A stretch of 64,000 nucleotides of DNA from Liolophura sinensis (lineage: Eukaryota > Mollusca > Polyplacophora > Chitonida > Chitonidae), in NCBI RefSeq assembly GCF_032854445.1, contig NC_088297.1, positions 27,273,915 through 27,337,914 of the forward strand, given 5' to 3'. This document shows, piece after piece, positions 23,251 to 37,000 of the stretch. Both the position numbers and the translations under genes were made by a program. The stretch's first letter is position 1. Each line of letters opens with the position of its first letter. A model generated the notes under the pieces. It did no database searches. It was not told the DNA's origin and saw only the letters and a list, made by a program, of their open reading frames with translations.

Positions 23251-23909
23251 ATTTGGAGTGGTGCTTAAAATTTTATAAGCTTTTACACTGAGGTAGTGTG
23301 CGTAAACTCAGCCTCTGGCTTACAGACGACTCGGCACATTATAATGACCTCGATATCCGCTGGAACAGCTCCCAAAGTCAACCGGATGTATTTTTTTTGC
23401 CCGCTGCGCAAGTCATGAAGTTTGCATTACACTTCACTGAGGATTTCACCAGATTCTGTGACTGTAACATCCCAATTTTTGAGACCTGTTTGTATTATTT
23501 TGGTCTACATTATACGTTACATCTGAGAGACTGTAAATTCATCGCTATAATAATTTTTCCTGTGAGGCATTATGTAACTAGGGCTTCTGTTGGGTGAAAC
23601 TTTCTGTAGCCTAGCAATACCGCTTTTTCTGTAAAAGTCCATCTGTAACAGGCCAATCACACAATCATAACGATTGAGACAAGAGAAACGAGGGGTTTGA
23701 ACTGAAATTTAAAACAGAATTAAAATGAAGCGTTATCTAGACTACTGCGTTCTTTGTCCTGTGTCTTAAATTTTGAAATAATCATCTAAACCTTGTTTTA
23801 AATTTTAAATTGCGTTAGTTTTTTGTTTTTTGTTTGTTTGTTTTTTTTCACTTAGTCCCTTGGTGTGTCTCCAGAAACGAATTTTGAGCTTGAAATTCAG
23901 GCTTCCTGT

Positions 23910-24110
23910 CTTACGAAATGGATAGCGGGACGTGGCTCTGTGAATGGGACTCCCGTAACGACGAGGCACACGAGGGGAAGGTTCAATCCCGGCCTTGGAC
24001 AAGTCCTCATTGTTCTTTAGGCCTTGGTGACAATAAAGGATCGACGATGGCATTTTTGCCCGGTCTTCTGTTCGCTGTAGACCGCTTGTCTTCCACCAGA
24101 GTATAGAAGG
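23910..24110 (+). mobile_element. tRNA-derived SINE, second type
   Basis: A tRNA-like head with a box A region (GTGGCTCTGTGAATGGGACT) and a good box B (GGTTCAATCCC), followed by an unrelated body with CCTTGGTGACAATAAAGGAT. It lacks the ATATTCTTGAGTAC tail of the main family, so it is probably a different SINE or a degenerate tRNA pseudogene with a tail. It is not a functional tRNA. Confidence 0.55.
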
Positions 24111-25254
24111 CATACAAGGTGGGAAACGTGTCGTCAGTTAGTTGCCATAGGTAAGTGGTTTACCACGTGGGCACTCCGTTTTCCTCCAAATTCATAGATG
24201 ACCGTCAGACTCACGGCATCCGTGAAAAGTTGTTGATTGTTGCAGGTCATTGAATAATGTGGTAATTGTACTTTCTAAACAAATTCTCACTTTTAAACAT
24301 CCAAAACTTGTACATATTCTAGTCAGCAAAGATGTAGTGTGATAGTGAATTCCAACTCCTTTACATGTACGCAATGTATAATCACCAAAGATCCATTTGC
24401 TTGTACTTATCTATTCAATATATCATAGATTTTTAAAGGCAACGACAGAAGCATATGTCTGATGAAAGACCATTACAATAGTTAGATTTATATTTTTAAA
24501 AAAATGTTCAACCTAGGTATATGCATTTGAAACATTGGGCTCTATAGGGACATTTTCTGACCTTATTGGGGCCAGTGTTGTTTGCCACATAACACGCATG
24601 GCAGGCGTAAATTTCAATATTCAAGAAACAGCAAAAATCTGCATATGATACCCTCTGGGTCATTACAGACCACTGTAGAATATAATGTTTTAAAGACACC
24701 CTATTGGGTTTGAAGAATTCTTAAAATATAAATCGAACTATTTCCCTGGGCACTGTTTAACGGTCCGTCATGTGATATACTTCATTTTAGTGTTTTCTTT
24801 GCCTTTATAATGTAACGTAGCTCCCATTTATTTTGGCCTATTTTATTGTCATCGTTTTGAATCTCATGTTTGTAAATACATGTACGTGTACACCAACGCT
24901 TGTGTATTTTGTGCATATATACACATGTACTGTACATTTGTGTACGTGGAACCCAGTTGACTGGATTAGACACATATTAAATTTGGTTGTTGTTCCTTCA
25001 ACACAAATGTCCGTGTCATTTACACAAACAGCTGTCATCGTTTATTATGCTTCGTCAAGGTTGTAATTGCTTGCCAAATAAAACGACTTTTTTTTCTTTT
25101 TTTTTTTTACATTGAGGTGTTGACAGGTGTTGTGAATGGCGTTGAGTATATAACCACATGTGCATGTATGCTGGGGATTTTTCGATCGTGCTTGACAATT
25201 TTGCTGTCATGTGACAACAATGAGGCATCCGATGTGTTTATATATACTGTGTCT

Positions 25255-25430
25255 TCTTGTGGCAGGGCGAGTCCATGCTGCCAAAGTGCTGCCGTCGGTG
25301 AAGTATCATACCGAAGACACCAGACATGACAGCAACAAGTCCCATTTTTTGAAATCTTTGGCATGACCCGACCTTGGTTTGATCCCGGGCCTCCGGACTT
25401 CGAGGCCAACCCTAATTTTCGTAGTTCTGC
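25255..25430 (-). mobile_element. tRNA-derived SINE, minus orientation
   Basis: Read on the minus strand there is a box-B-like GGGATCAAACC near a tRNA-type head (GGCCCGGGATCAAACCAAGG), with the phrase CCGAAGACACCAGACATGAC on the plus strand in the body. I infer a SINE of another family; the ends are approximate. Confidence 0.5.
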
Positions 25431-25967
25431 ATTACTACTGTCAGCCATATTGTATTGAACTTGAGATAGTGTAAAAAGTCAGAAAGGTCTATATTATAGT
25501 TATGAATAGCAGATTGTGGCTTAAAAAGATGTAAAAAAAAGAAGTGATAGGGTAGGAGATATGGGTGGCGCATAGCTTTATGGGCAGTAAGAAAAGAAGA
25601 ATAAATATTTAATTTAGGCAAAGGAAGGACCTTCAGAGGCTTTAAAAATGAGAAGTGTGTTCCAGCCTGTGCAAAAAGGGAACGACTCGCACCTTACGTT
25701 TTTGAGGCTGAGTAAGTGGCAGTAGGTGAGTTTGGTATCTATACTTCCCCAAAGTGCGCTGTCGTCGTTCAAGCAGGAAAAGATCAAGAAAAGAGTAAAG
25801 TATTGATCTTCTTGTTAAAAGGCTTTCTCATGTGAAGGCTTTATCATCCCAATATTTTGAGATGCTTTCATGCACGTGAAATTTAAAAGAGCCACGAAAG
25901 TTTGTTGTTGAAAATAAGGCCAAGGAATTTGTGCTCGCTCACCACGGTCAGAAGAGCTCAGTCCCAC

Positions 25968-26215
25968 ATGATATATTTATTTATTTATTTACTTATTTGT
26001 TTTACGCCATACTCCAGAATATTTCACTTGTGCGACGGCGGCCAGCACTGATTGTGGTGGGAGGAAAGCAGACAGAGCACGGGGGAAACTCACGACCATG
26101 TGAAAGACCTCACGTATGGCCGGAAAGAAAGTCAGCATGAGCTGGACTTGAACTCACGGCGACCACATGGATGAGGGGTGTGCCTGCTAACCTCCCTCAG
26201 CCACGGACGCCCCGT
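25968..26215 (-). mobile_element. Near full-length SINE, minus orientation
   Basis: From the 3' end it reads TTTATTTATTTACTTATTTG, TTTTACGCCATACTCCAGAA, TATTTCACTTGTGCGACGGC, then a tRNA-like head with the box B complement GGACTTGAACTC and CATGGATGAGGGGTGTGCCT. This is one of the most complete copies of the main family in the window. Confidence 0.88.
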
Positions 26216-26489
26216 CCAGGCTGATTGATTGTCCTGGAGGAAGTTTGAGGACAGTCCTAACAATCAAGACTTTCGGCTAATTCTGTGCAAATAGTTTTAT
26301 TAATAAGAGGAAGATGGATGCTACACAGCAATTGTGAGATCTTGGCAAACTCTGACGTCATCAGATGGAGCGGACGAACAGGCACTGGTGAGCGAATAGG
26401 CTAATTTCAAAATACTGGATGAGCGCATGTCATTGGTGCATTAAAAAAAATGAAGAAAACCCAATATTGAGCCCTTTGAGACACCATAT

Positions 26490-26745
26490 AATACCCTATA
26501 AAAATTGTCTTAAGTTTAATGGAAAGTCTTGTCTGAGTGATGCTAAAATGTATTCTGTTATTATAACACAATATACTGTCGTATTCCACATAACATTCTG
26601 TTAGTCTTGTAGAATCTTTATGTTGAATTAATGGAATGTGTGTGCTGTATCTAACAGAACAATCTGCTGCAATAGCAGATTACATTGTAGCATCACTCAG
26701 TCAACAGACTTTCCGTTAAAAGTAACAGGTAAAATTTTTTTAGTG
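26490..26745. mobile_element. MITE-like element, copy 1
   Basis: Imperfect terminal inverted repeats of about 60-70 bp: TAATGGAAAGTCTTGTCTGA then GTGATGCTAAAATGTATTCT on the left, and the complement of TACATTGTAGCATCACTCAG then GACTTTCCGTTA on the right. It has no coding capacity. It shares the core GTGATGCTAAAATGTATT with the element at 27511-27749. Confidence 0.75.
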
Positions 26746-26839
26746 TGTTGGTGTAAATGGAGACAGAAATCCTTCAAATTTGACAGTTTATTGTCTGCCA
26801 GCTAAGTAACCCGGCAGCAAATCATAAAATGCAGGGGCC

Positions 26840-27055
26840 TCCGAGGCCGAGGCAGTTGACACGCCAGCTCTGCACAATGACCCAGGAGCCTTTCACCAAT
26901 GCGGTCGCTGTAAGTTCAGATCCAGTTAATTCTGGCTTCCTCTCCGGGTGTTCCCGGGAAGGTCTATCAGCCACCTCCCACCATGATGCTGGCCGCTGTC
27001 GTGTAAGTGAAATAAATGCTCTTGAGTACGTCGTAAAACACCAAACAAGTAAAAC
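26840..27055 (+). mobile_element. Near full-length SINE
   Basis: tRNA-like head (GGCAGTTGACACGCCAGC; AACGCGG-type segment CACCAATGCGGTCGCTGTAA; box B GTTCAGATCC), body CCACCTCCCACCATGATGCT and tail GTGAAATAAATGCTCTTGAG, AAAACACCAAACAAGTAAAA. Confidence 0.85.
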
Positions 27056-27510
27056 AATAAACATTAGACGCCACAATGAAGCCATTTTTACTTCTTTTCT
27101 GTAGGAACAAGGTGTGATTCACTGTATCAAAGGCTTCCGATAAATCAAAGAAGACAATAGCACTAACATGCGTAGATTCTCATGCAGAAAGAAGAAAGTT
27201 GTAAAGGAAACAAGCAGTATGTACACAGCTGAATGTTTTTATCCTGAAAACATGATTATCAGGATATCTGATATGATCATACATAATGAGTAAATCCACT
27301 TTACTCGGTTGAAAAATTCTATAAAAGAAAATGAAGCGGACTTTCCCTTAACAGTACTTTATGGTCTTTAACCTGACATGTACTTCATGATAGTGTTTTC
27401 TTTGTCTTTATAACACGGACGCTAATTTCCTACACTTTGTGCTAATCCTTTATCCTTCTCGCGGATTAAGTCTATCCTTTCTCACAGAAATATAGACAAA
27501 AAACGACATA

Positions 27511-27749
27511 CACTCAAAAGCTTCATCTGTTAAGTTTGTCAGTGATGCTAAAATGTATTTGTTATTACAGGGGATTGCTCTGCTCAGTATAATACAAATA
27601 TTTTAGTAATTCAACAAAAAGATGCTATTAATCTAACACAATATTATGTAGAATATGACAGTATATTGTGTTATAATAACAGAATAAATTCTAACATCAC
27701 TCAAGACAACAGGCTTCCTGTTAAAATTAGCAGATGAATATTTTGAGTG
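27511..27749. mobile_element. MITE-like element, copy 2
   Basis: Terminal inverted repeats begin CACTCAAAAGCTTCATCTGT on the left and end ATGAATATTTTGAGTG on the right. Inside, GTGATGCTAAAATGTATTTG pairs with the complement of ATTCTAACATCACTC. About 240 bp and non-coding. Together with copy 1 it defines a local family. No target-site duplication could be assigned. Confidence 0.78.
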
Positions 27750-28057
27750 TAAGAAAGTCACATGGGGCCTTCCACACGAAAAGATAGGCGGTGAGATCAT
27801 ACTATTTGCTAACAACCAAAATATGACGCGGATATGATATCAGTACCGGTATCCCACAGCGACCGTGTTAAATCGATTTTTTTTTAACCTGAGCAAAACA
27901 CCAAGCCCGCCACAGCACAGGTGAGAGGTACGGATATATGTAGGTCGTCAAGTCTGTAGAGTGAACAGAGAGAGTTTCGTGATCCGAGGCGGACTACAAC
28001 ACAGGGATTACGTATGATATATACGTGTATATATGTAGGCCTGTGGGTGCGAGAACC

Positions 28058-31000
28058 ATGGCTGTGAGAGTCGGAAATATACAACTGTTTGTCGGTATCA
28101 CAGGTAAATGTAATATGAGTATATATAGTATAAGTCCATATTCTTCATTATGACCCGCACTTAACTATAACGCACATCCCTTTAATATTGTATGTCGTAT
28201 AGGTCAAAAAGATATGGGATTTGGATAGGTAGATGTAGGCACAGTTCAAATATGAAAGATATCAATGAAGTTCTCCAGCTATTGCCCTATTTAAAACTCG
28301 ATTATCCCGTTTAGTCCAAAATATGAAGAAAGAGCGATCAGAATCTGGCGCAGAAGAGTCGCATTTCTTCTCGCTAAAGTATGGCTGCAGACTTACATCA
28401 TGGGGTTTGCAGGGTACCCTGCGGCGTGCAGCCTTCATCCCCTACACTGCCCCTCTTCCCCCCCCCCCCCCCTCCCACACACCCTCCGGTTTATCAACAC
28501 CCATTTATCTGATAGCCATCGTATGACTGAACCACGAGTAACACCGTCGAACGTATAAGTGGCTATCAATGTTTGGAAGATACTCGCTTTAGAAATATCG
28601 ACATCTCCAGCAAAGCATCGATATTGACTTCAGTCTACTAGTTGTTTGGATAGCAATATTGCTGAAGATGTCCTTAGGCTGTCTTAGTAATGCCAAGACT
28701 TCACAATTAATCTAAGCACTAAATCCGAAGACCGTATACCACTAGTGGTACAATGCACAGGTGTTCCAACTCGCACGACTCATTCCATTTGCACGACCAT
28801 CCTCTTTCCTGATATGACAAGATCTACCGAAAAATTGAACTGGACAATCCTGCATTTGATTGGTCAGCTCCTCACATAAAGACATCATCTAGGATGAAAT
28901 CGATACTGTACCTTTTTTCTATAACCCCGAATTCCCTTCTTCTTGTTGTTTGGGGGGGGGGGGTCACTACTGAAATAGTGAGATTGAGAAAGGCATATAT
29001 CGGTATGCCCTTTTTTATCGCGATGCCCATCAATTGGTAGGGGACCTTTAGAGGAAACTGATGGTTTCCGAAGGATGAAACCCCCGATATGGATATGCGG
29101 TGGTTAAATGTGGTGTAACATTCGATGTCTTCTCTAGGAAGTGTAATACAACTAACGCACCTTCCTTCTCCTTCAAACTACAGTTAGCCTGCTCAGTTCT
29201 CACAAAGCACACCTATGCTGTGTATTAACGGAAAATAGGACAGTTTACGCACTGTCCTGTGCGCTGCAAACATGATACGTTTAGCATTGACTAAATACCG
29301 TCATATCAGCATGGCCTATATACAAGCTTGTCTCGCGCAGATTATATTATCTGTTTTATGTTTCATGTGCGGTGTGCTGTCATAAATATCACATACAGGT
29401 TTTTAGCTCGCACCTGGGCGGGCTGACTCACAAAATGACGGGAAAACACATACTCCTCACAGCGCATGCACCTAAACCGAACGAATATCGATGGAGTGCT
29501 CGGCACATCAACTGTTTTAGCAATGATAGTTATAGACGAACAATCCACAGCTCTTTCTCACTAGCTGCGACTCTATGTCAAGGATTATTATTATTCTTAT
29601 TAATTATACTGAAAAAACTGAAAATCATTAGCCCCTCTTTATTACTGGTTTACGTTTCGGGTGAGACACAATTTAACGATGGGGCGTCAGTGTTCTCAGT
29701 CCAGGTATGAAGGTCTCGTGGGTTAGGTTGAAGTGGAGCTGACATCAGTGTAATACGTTTTGATTTATTTATTTATTTATTTGATTGGCGTTTTACGAAA
29801 TACTCAAGAAAAGCTCCCTAATATGACGGCCGCTAGCATTATGGTGAGAGGAAACCCACGACCATCCGCAGCTTGCTATTTACCTATCGGCACTAAATAG
29901 GTTATAAATGAATGACAACATGACAAATGATGGTTCATGTAGTCACCTAGGTTTTGAAACACTCAATCACCCTATCAAGCATTCAATCAGTCAATCAAAC
30001 AAGCAGTAAGTAAGACACGGCGGCGTTAATGAGTGCAATATCAATGAGACAGTCTGTCAATCGACGCAGACTTAGTTAGACAATTAATCAATCAGTGCGA
30101 TAAGCCAAACAATCCACCGATCAGGGAGACAATCCGTCAATCAGTGTGATCAGTGAGACAATCCGTCAGTCAGTGCGATTCGTGAGACAATCCGTCAGTC
30201 AGCGCGATCAATGAAACAATCCGTCACTCAGAGCGATCAGCCAGACAATCCGTCAATCAGTGCGAACACTCAGAAAATCCGTCAATCAGTGCAATCAGTC
30301 AGACAATCAGTGCGATCAGTGGGACAATCCGTCAATCAGTGCGACCAGTCAGACACTCTCTCAATCAGTGCGATCAGTCGAACAATCAGTCAGACAATCC
30401 GTCATTGCGAGCAGTCAGACAATCCGTTAATCAGCGCGATCAGCCAGAAAATCCGTCAATCAGTGCATTCAGTGGGACAATCAGTGGGATCAGTGGGACA
30501 ATGTCTCAATCAGTGCGATCAGTCGAACAATCCGTCAATGGATAGGATCAGTCAGACAATCCGTCAATCAGTGCGAGCAGTTAGACAATCTTTTATTCAG
30601 CTCGAACAACTAGAAAATCCGTCAATCAGTGCGATTTATTAGACAATCCGTCAATCAGTGCGATCATCCAGACAATTGTCAATCAATAGGATCAATCAGA
30701 CAATTCGTCAATCGGTAGGATCAGTGAGACAATGCCTCAACCAGTGCGATCAGTCAGACAATCCGTCAATCAGTGCAATGAGTCAGACAATCCGCCAATC
30801 AGTGTAATCAGTCACACTGTTTGTCAGTCATTGCAATCATTCAGACAATCCGCCAATCAATGCGATCAATCAGACAATCTATCGACCTGTGCGATCAGTT
30901 AGACAATCCGTCAGTCAGTGCCACAAATGAGACAATCCGCCAATCAATGCGATCAGTTAGGCAATCTATCAATCAGTATCATGCGTTAGACAAAGCCCTC

Positions 31001-34000
31001 AACCACCGCGATCAGTTAGACAATCTGTCGACCAGTGCGATCAGTTAAACAATCCGCCAATCAATGCAATGAATGAGACAATCCGTCAATCAGTGCAATG
31101 AGTCAGACAATCCGCCAATCAATGCTATCAGTTAGGCAATCTATCAATCAGTATCATCCGTTAAACAATCCCTCAACCACTGCGATCAGTCAGACAATCT
31201 GTCGACCAGTGCGATCAGTTAGACATTCCGCCAATCAATGCAATGAATGAGACAATCCGCCAATCAGTGCGATGAATGAGACAATCCGCCAATCAGTGCC
31301 ACGAATGAGACAATCCGCCAATCAATGCAATGAAAGAGACAATCCGCCAATCAATGCGATCAGTTAGGCAATCTATTAATCAGTATCATCCGTTAGACAA
31401 TCCCTCAACCACTGCGATCAGTCAGACAATCTGTCGACCAGTGCGATCAGTTAAACAATCCGCCAATCAATGCAATGAATGAGACAATCCGTCAATCAGT
31501 GCCACGAATGAGACAATCCGCCAATCAATGCAATGAAAGAGACAATCCGCCAATCAATGCGATCAGTTAGGCAATCTATCAATCAGTATCATCCGTTAGA
31601 CAATCACTCAACCACTGCAATCAGTCAGACAATCTGTCAACCAGTGCGATCAGTTAGACAATCCGCCAATCAGTGCAATGAATGAGACAATCCGCCAATC
31701 AGTGCGATGAATGAGACAATCCGTCAACCAGTGCGATCAGTTAGACAATCCGCCAATCAATGCAATAAATGAAACAATCCGCCAATCAGTGCGATGAATG
31801 AGACAATCTGCAAATCAATGCGATCAGTTAGGCAATCTATCAATCAGTATCATCCGTTAGACAATCCGTCAATCAGTACGATCTGTGAGATAATCCGTCA
31901 ATCAGTACGGTCAGTGAGACAATCCGTCAATCCGACGCCTATGATTTTACCACGATCAATTTTCATTTAGGTCTAGTCTCTCATGAACCTCCCCCCCCGA
32001 CGCCCCCCCCCCCCACAGCTCTGTCTTATTCCATAAGCTTAGTTTGGCTTTAGTATACTACTGCTGGGTACCAAATAGCTTGTCTGTCCGAAGGCACAGT
32101 CGTCTTAGCTATCAATTCCAAGTACATGTTCCCAAGTGTGATCTCTAGTAAATGCACTCAAGCATGAAACTACTGGAATCTCGATAAATTCTAACTCCAA
32201 CTAAAGCCAGTATACTAAAGCCAGCAAGGGAAGCACAGAGGTGTTCAAGATATAATCAAGTATACCTAATCACAGCATTACAGAGCTAGTTAGAAACGTG
32301 TGTAGCTACGGCAGCAATCTCTTCACGGTCTAATCTCTCATGAATTCATCCAATTCCCAATTTCGTCTTATTTCTTCACAGCCATACTGATCTGTCTCTG
32401 TGACGGTCAGTTAGATAGTAAACCAGTGTGTACGTACGACATTAATCAAGCGGCCCAGGGATGCCAGCTCGACATACTTATAATGTCTGATATACTGAAG
32501 GACCCTTTGGACGGACAGACGAATAGAGAAGACTTTTGCAGGTAGGATTTCTTCATTTATAACACAAGTACTTCACCTATTACTCAGATGTATGGGCGTT
32601 TTAAAAAAAAACACATAATAAGCTTGAACATGTTCATTATTTGGCATGTAAACTATATCTTCGTTCTGCAGGAAACTATGTCTTCGTTCTGCAGGAAACT
32701 ATATCTTCGTTCTGCAGGAAACTATATCTTCGTTCTGCAGGAGATTATGTCTTCGTTCTGCAGGAAACTATATCTTCGTTCTGCAGGAAACTATATCTTC
32801 GTTCTGCAGGAAACTATATCTTCGTTCTGCAGGAAACTATGTCTTCGTTCTGCAGGAAACTATATCTTCGTTCTGCAGGAAACTATGTCTTCGTTCTGCA
32901 GGAAACTATGTCTTCGTTCTGCAGGAAACTATATCTTCGTTCTGCAGCAGATTATGTCTTCGTTCTGCAGGAAACTATATCGTTGTTCTGCAGGAAACTA
33001 TGTCTTCGTCCTATATCTATATCTTCGTTCTGCAGGAAACTATGTCTTCGTTCTATATCTATATCTTCGTTCTGCAGGAAACTATGTTTTCGTTCTATAT
33101 CTATATCTTCGTTCTGCAGGAAACTATATCTTTGTTCTGCAGGAAACTATATCTTCATTCTGCAGGAAACTATATCGTCGTTCTGCAGGAAACTATGTCT
33201 TCGTTCTATATCTATATCTTCGTTCTGCAGGAAACTATGTCTTCGTTCTATATCTATATCTTCGTTCTGCAGGAAACTATATCTTCGTTCTGCAGGAAAC
33301 TATGTCTTCGTTCTATATCTATATCTTCGTTCTGCAGGAAACTGTATCTTCGTTCTGACAGATCAACTCCCAACCTAATTTAGTTCGAAGTGGTCCTCCC
33401 AGGTTCGAGATTTCTCTGACGTTAAGTTTGGCAAACTTTTGCTGGGCCAAGGATGGCCCCAAACCAACTTCAGAGCGCGCTGCATTTAAAATCCTGATGC
33501 AGTTACCCGTCCTTTGTCAAATACGTCGAGGCTGTCAGTACAGTCGTTCGCTTTTAACATCACCAAGGAATCTCAGACCCATCAGGTAACAGCATCAGGC
33601 AACAGCATCAGGTTTTGAAATGGAGCGCGTTCTGGGGTTGGTTTGCAGCCATCCTGGGCGGAACAAAATTTTGCCAAACCTAATATCAGAGAAATCTAGG
33701 ACTAAACCTAATAGCCCTCACAGAATGTGGAAGGTAACCCTTAGTCTCTGCCAATATTTATAACTGTATGAAGTATTGGCCACGCATAATCTCTTATAAT
33801 ACCTAATAGAACATATCCTCAGAAAGCCTATTGTACGATTTGCAATTAAATGCTAACGAAAAACATAACAAGTCAACGGAAGTAAATGAGTATGTTTATT
33901 AACAACAGAAGGGTAGACTTTATGTGGTACTTAACATTTTTTCAGTCATATGACGATGGGGAGTAAAGTTTATTTCTTTTGGAGAGTGGCCTATATTCAG

Positions 34001-37000
34001 CTCTCTGTAAATTCAGTTATACTCGCTGCCAAAATTGCCTTTAGTCAGTAACACGTAACAACACAAGCTCTACACATGGTTATGTTGGAAATCTATATTA
34101 TTGCAAAGAAAAGTGAAGCTAGAACATTTTTTCTAATCCATAAGTCCATAAGCTCGGGTTTGACTGCAAGAACCCATTGCCTCGGGTGACGTCATAATTA
34201 TTTAAAAGAAAAACAATGGCATGCTGGATATTGGTCGGAGTTCAACGTGTTTTGACGGAGGGCGACACCACTTACCTAAACTGCTATGGACTTAACCGTA
34301 AACCCTGTCACTGATATAGCCATATTTGAAAATGTTTACACGTTTTAGGATAATATAACCGTAACAGATGAATTTTATTTTATCTCGTGTAGTATATGAT
34401 CTCACGGCGGGTTTTTTTTGGAGATGGAAGCTAGGAAATTAAAGCCATGTAGTCAATTCACAGAGACAGTGGTGTAGGCTGTGTTACTGCGTGGGGTTTG
34501 TTCTAACCGCTTGTTGGTTCAGCCATTGTAAAACAAATTACTCTCCACGCCCGTTGTCCTGCATGTAATTTGCTTTTGAATTTTTATGACGTCACCCGAG
34601 ACAATGGTTTTTTTGGTGTATGACTGATTTTACAGACAGCTGAATACAGGCAACTCTCTAAAAGAAACAGACTATAGGTGTGTGTACAAATACTCTGTCT
34701 GCTTGTACCAGGACGAGTTTGTTCCCTCAATGTAGACCACATTGGGCCATTCTAATCATTTTCGCCTTTTTGTCTTTTGAGACCACATTGGACCATCCTA
34801 ATTATTTACACAATTTTGTCTTTGTAGACCACATTGGGCCATTCTAATTTTTTACACCATTTTGTCTTTGTAGACCACATTGGGCCATTCTAATTATTTA
34901 CACCATTTTGCCTTTGTAGACCACATTGGGCCATTCTAATTATTTTCGCCTTTTTGTCTTTGTAGACCACATTGGGCCATTCTAATTATTTTTGCCTTCT
35001 TGTCTTTGTAGACCACATTGGACCATTCTAATTATTTACGTCATTTTGCCTTTGTAGACCACATTGGGCCATTCTAATCATTTTCGCCTTTTTGTCTTTG
35101 TAGACCACATTGGGCTATTCGAATCATTTTCACCTTTTTGTCTTTGTAGACCACATTGGGCCATTCTAATTATTTTCGCCTTTTTGTCTTTGTAGACCAC
35201 ATTGGGCCATTCTAATTATTTACACCATTTTGCCTTTGTAGACCACACTGGACCATTCTAATTATTTTCGCTTTTTGCCTTTGTAGACCACATTGGGCCA
35301 TTCTAATCATTTTCGCCTTTTTGTCTTTGTAGACCACATTGGGCCATTCTAATTATTTACACTATTTTGCCTTTGTAGACCACACTGGACCATTCTAATT
35401 ATTTTCGCCTTTTTGTCTTTGTAGACCACATTGGGCCATTCTAATTATTTTCGCCTTTTTGTCTTTGTAGACCACATTGGGCCATTCTAATCATTTTCGC
35501 CTTTTTGTCTTTGTAGACCACATTGGGCCATTCTAATCATTTTCGCCTTTTTGTCTTTGTAGACCACATCGGGCCATTCGAATCATTTTCACCTTTTTGT
35601 CTTTGTAGACCACATTGGGCCATTCTAATTATTTTCGCCTTTTTGTCTTTGTAGACCACATTGGGCCATTCTAATTATCTACACCATTTTGCCTTTGTAG
35701 ACCACACTGGACCATTCTAATTATTTTCGCTTTTTGTCTTTGTAGACCACATTGGGCCATTCTAATTATTTTCGCCTTTTTGTCTTTGTAGACCACATTG
35801 GGCCATTCTAATCATTTTCGCCTTTTTGTCTTTGTAGACCACATTGGGCCATTCTAATCATTTTCGCCTTTTTGTCTTTGTAGACCACATCGGGCCATTC
35901 GAATCATTTTCACCTTTTTGTCTTTGTAGACCACATTGGGCCATTCTAATTATTTTCGCCTTTTTGTCTTTGTAGACCACATTGGGCCATTCTAATTATC
36001 TACACCATTTTGCCTTTGTAGACCACACTGGACCATTCTAATTATTTTCGCTTTTTGTCTTTGTAGACCACATTGGACCATTCTAATCATTTTCGCCTTT
36101 TTGTCTTTGTAGACCACATTGGGCCATTCTAATTATTTACACCATTTTGCCTTTGTAGACCACACTGGACCATTCTAATTATTTTCGCCTTTTTGTCTTT
36201 GTATACCACATTGGGCCATTCTAATTATTTTCGCCTTTTTGTCTTTGTAGACCACATTGGGCCATTCTAATTATTTACACCATTTTGCCTTTGTAGACCA
36301 CACTGGACCATTCTAATTATTTTCGCCTTTTTGTCTTTGTAGACCACATTGGGCCATTCTAATTATTTACACTATTTTGCCTTTGTAGACTACACTGGAC
36401 CATTCTAATTATTTTCGCTTTTTGTCTTTGTAGACCACATTGGGCCATTCTAATTATTTTCGCCTTTTTGTCTGTAGACCACATTGGGCCATTCTAATTA
36501 TTTATACCATTTTGTCTTTGTAGACCACACTGGACCATTCTAATTATTTGCGCCTTTTTGTCTTTGTAGACCACATTGGACCATTCTAATTATTTTCGCC
36601 TTTTTGTCTGTAGACCACACTGGACCATTCTAATTATTTTCGCCTTTTTGTCTTTGTAGACCACATTGGGCCATTCTAATTATTTTCGCCTTTTTGTCTT
36701 TGTACACCACACTGGACCATTCTAATTAGTTACGTCATTTTACCTTTGTAATAAATTATGCCATTTTGTCTTTGTTGAAAACATTAGGCGATTTCAATTA
36801 GTTATGCAATTGTGTCTTTGTAGAACACATTAGACTTTTGGAATTATTTAAGCCATTTTGTCTTTGTAGAGCGCATTAGATCATTACAGTCAGTTCGAAC
36901 GTTCTTGTCTTTCTAGAAGATCATTTGAGATTCACAATACATTATCGCATTTCTCCATTCGTGAAAAAGTTTGAACTGTAGGATAAGTTATATGTCATGT

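Noticed and set aside
23910-24110. Possible functional tRNA gene
   Set aside because: Box A and box B resemble a tRNA, but the cloverleaf stems do not close and a SINE-like body follows.
30211-31048. Serine/glutamine-rich repetitive open frames
   Set aside because: Translation of the 29-bp minisatellite in intron 1 of the Cys-rich gene. They stop and restart with array variants.
32588-33383. Open frames of about 250 codons (repeated FVLQETISSFCRKLYLRSAGNY-like)
   Set aside because: These are produced by the 23-bp array in several phases at once. No start context, splice sites or domain support a gene.
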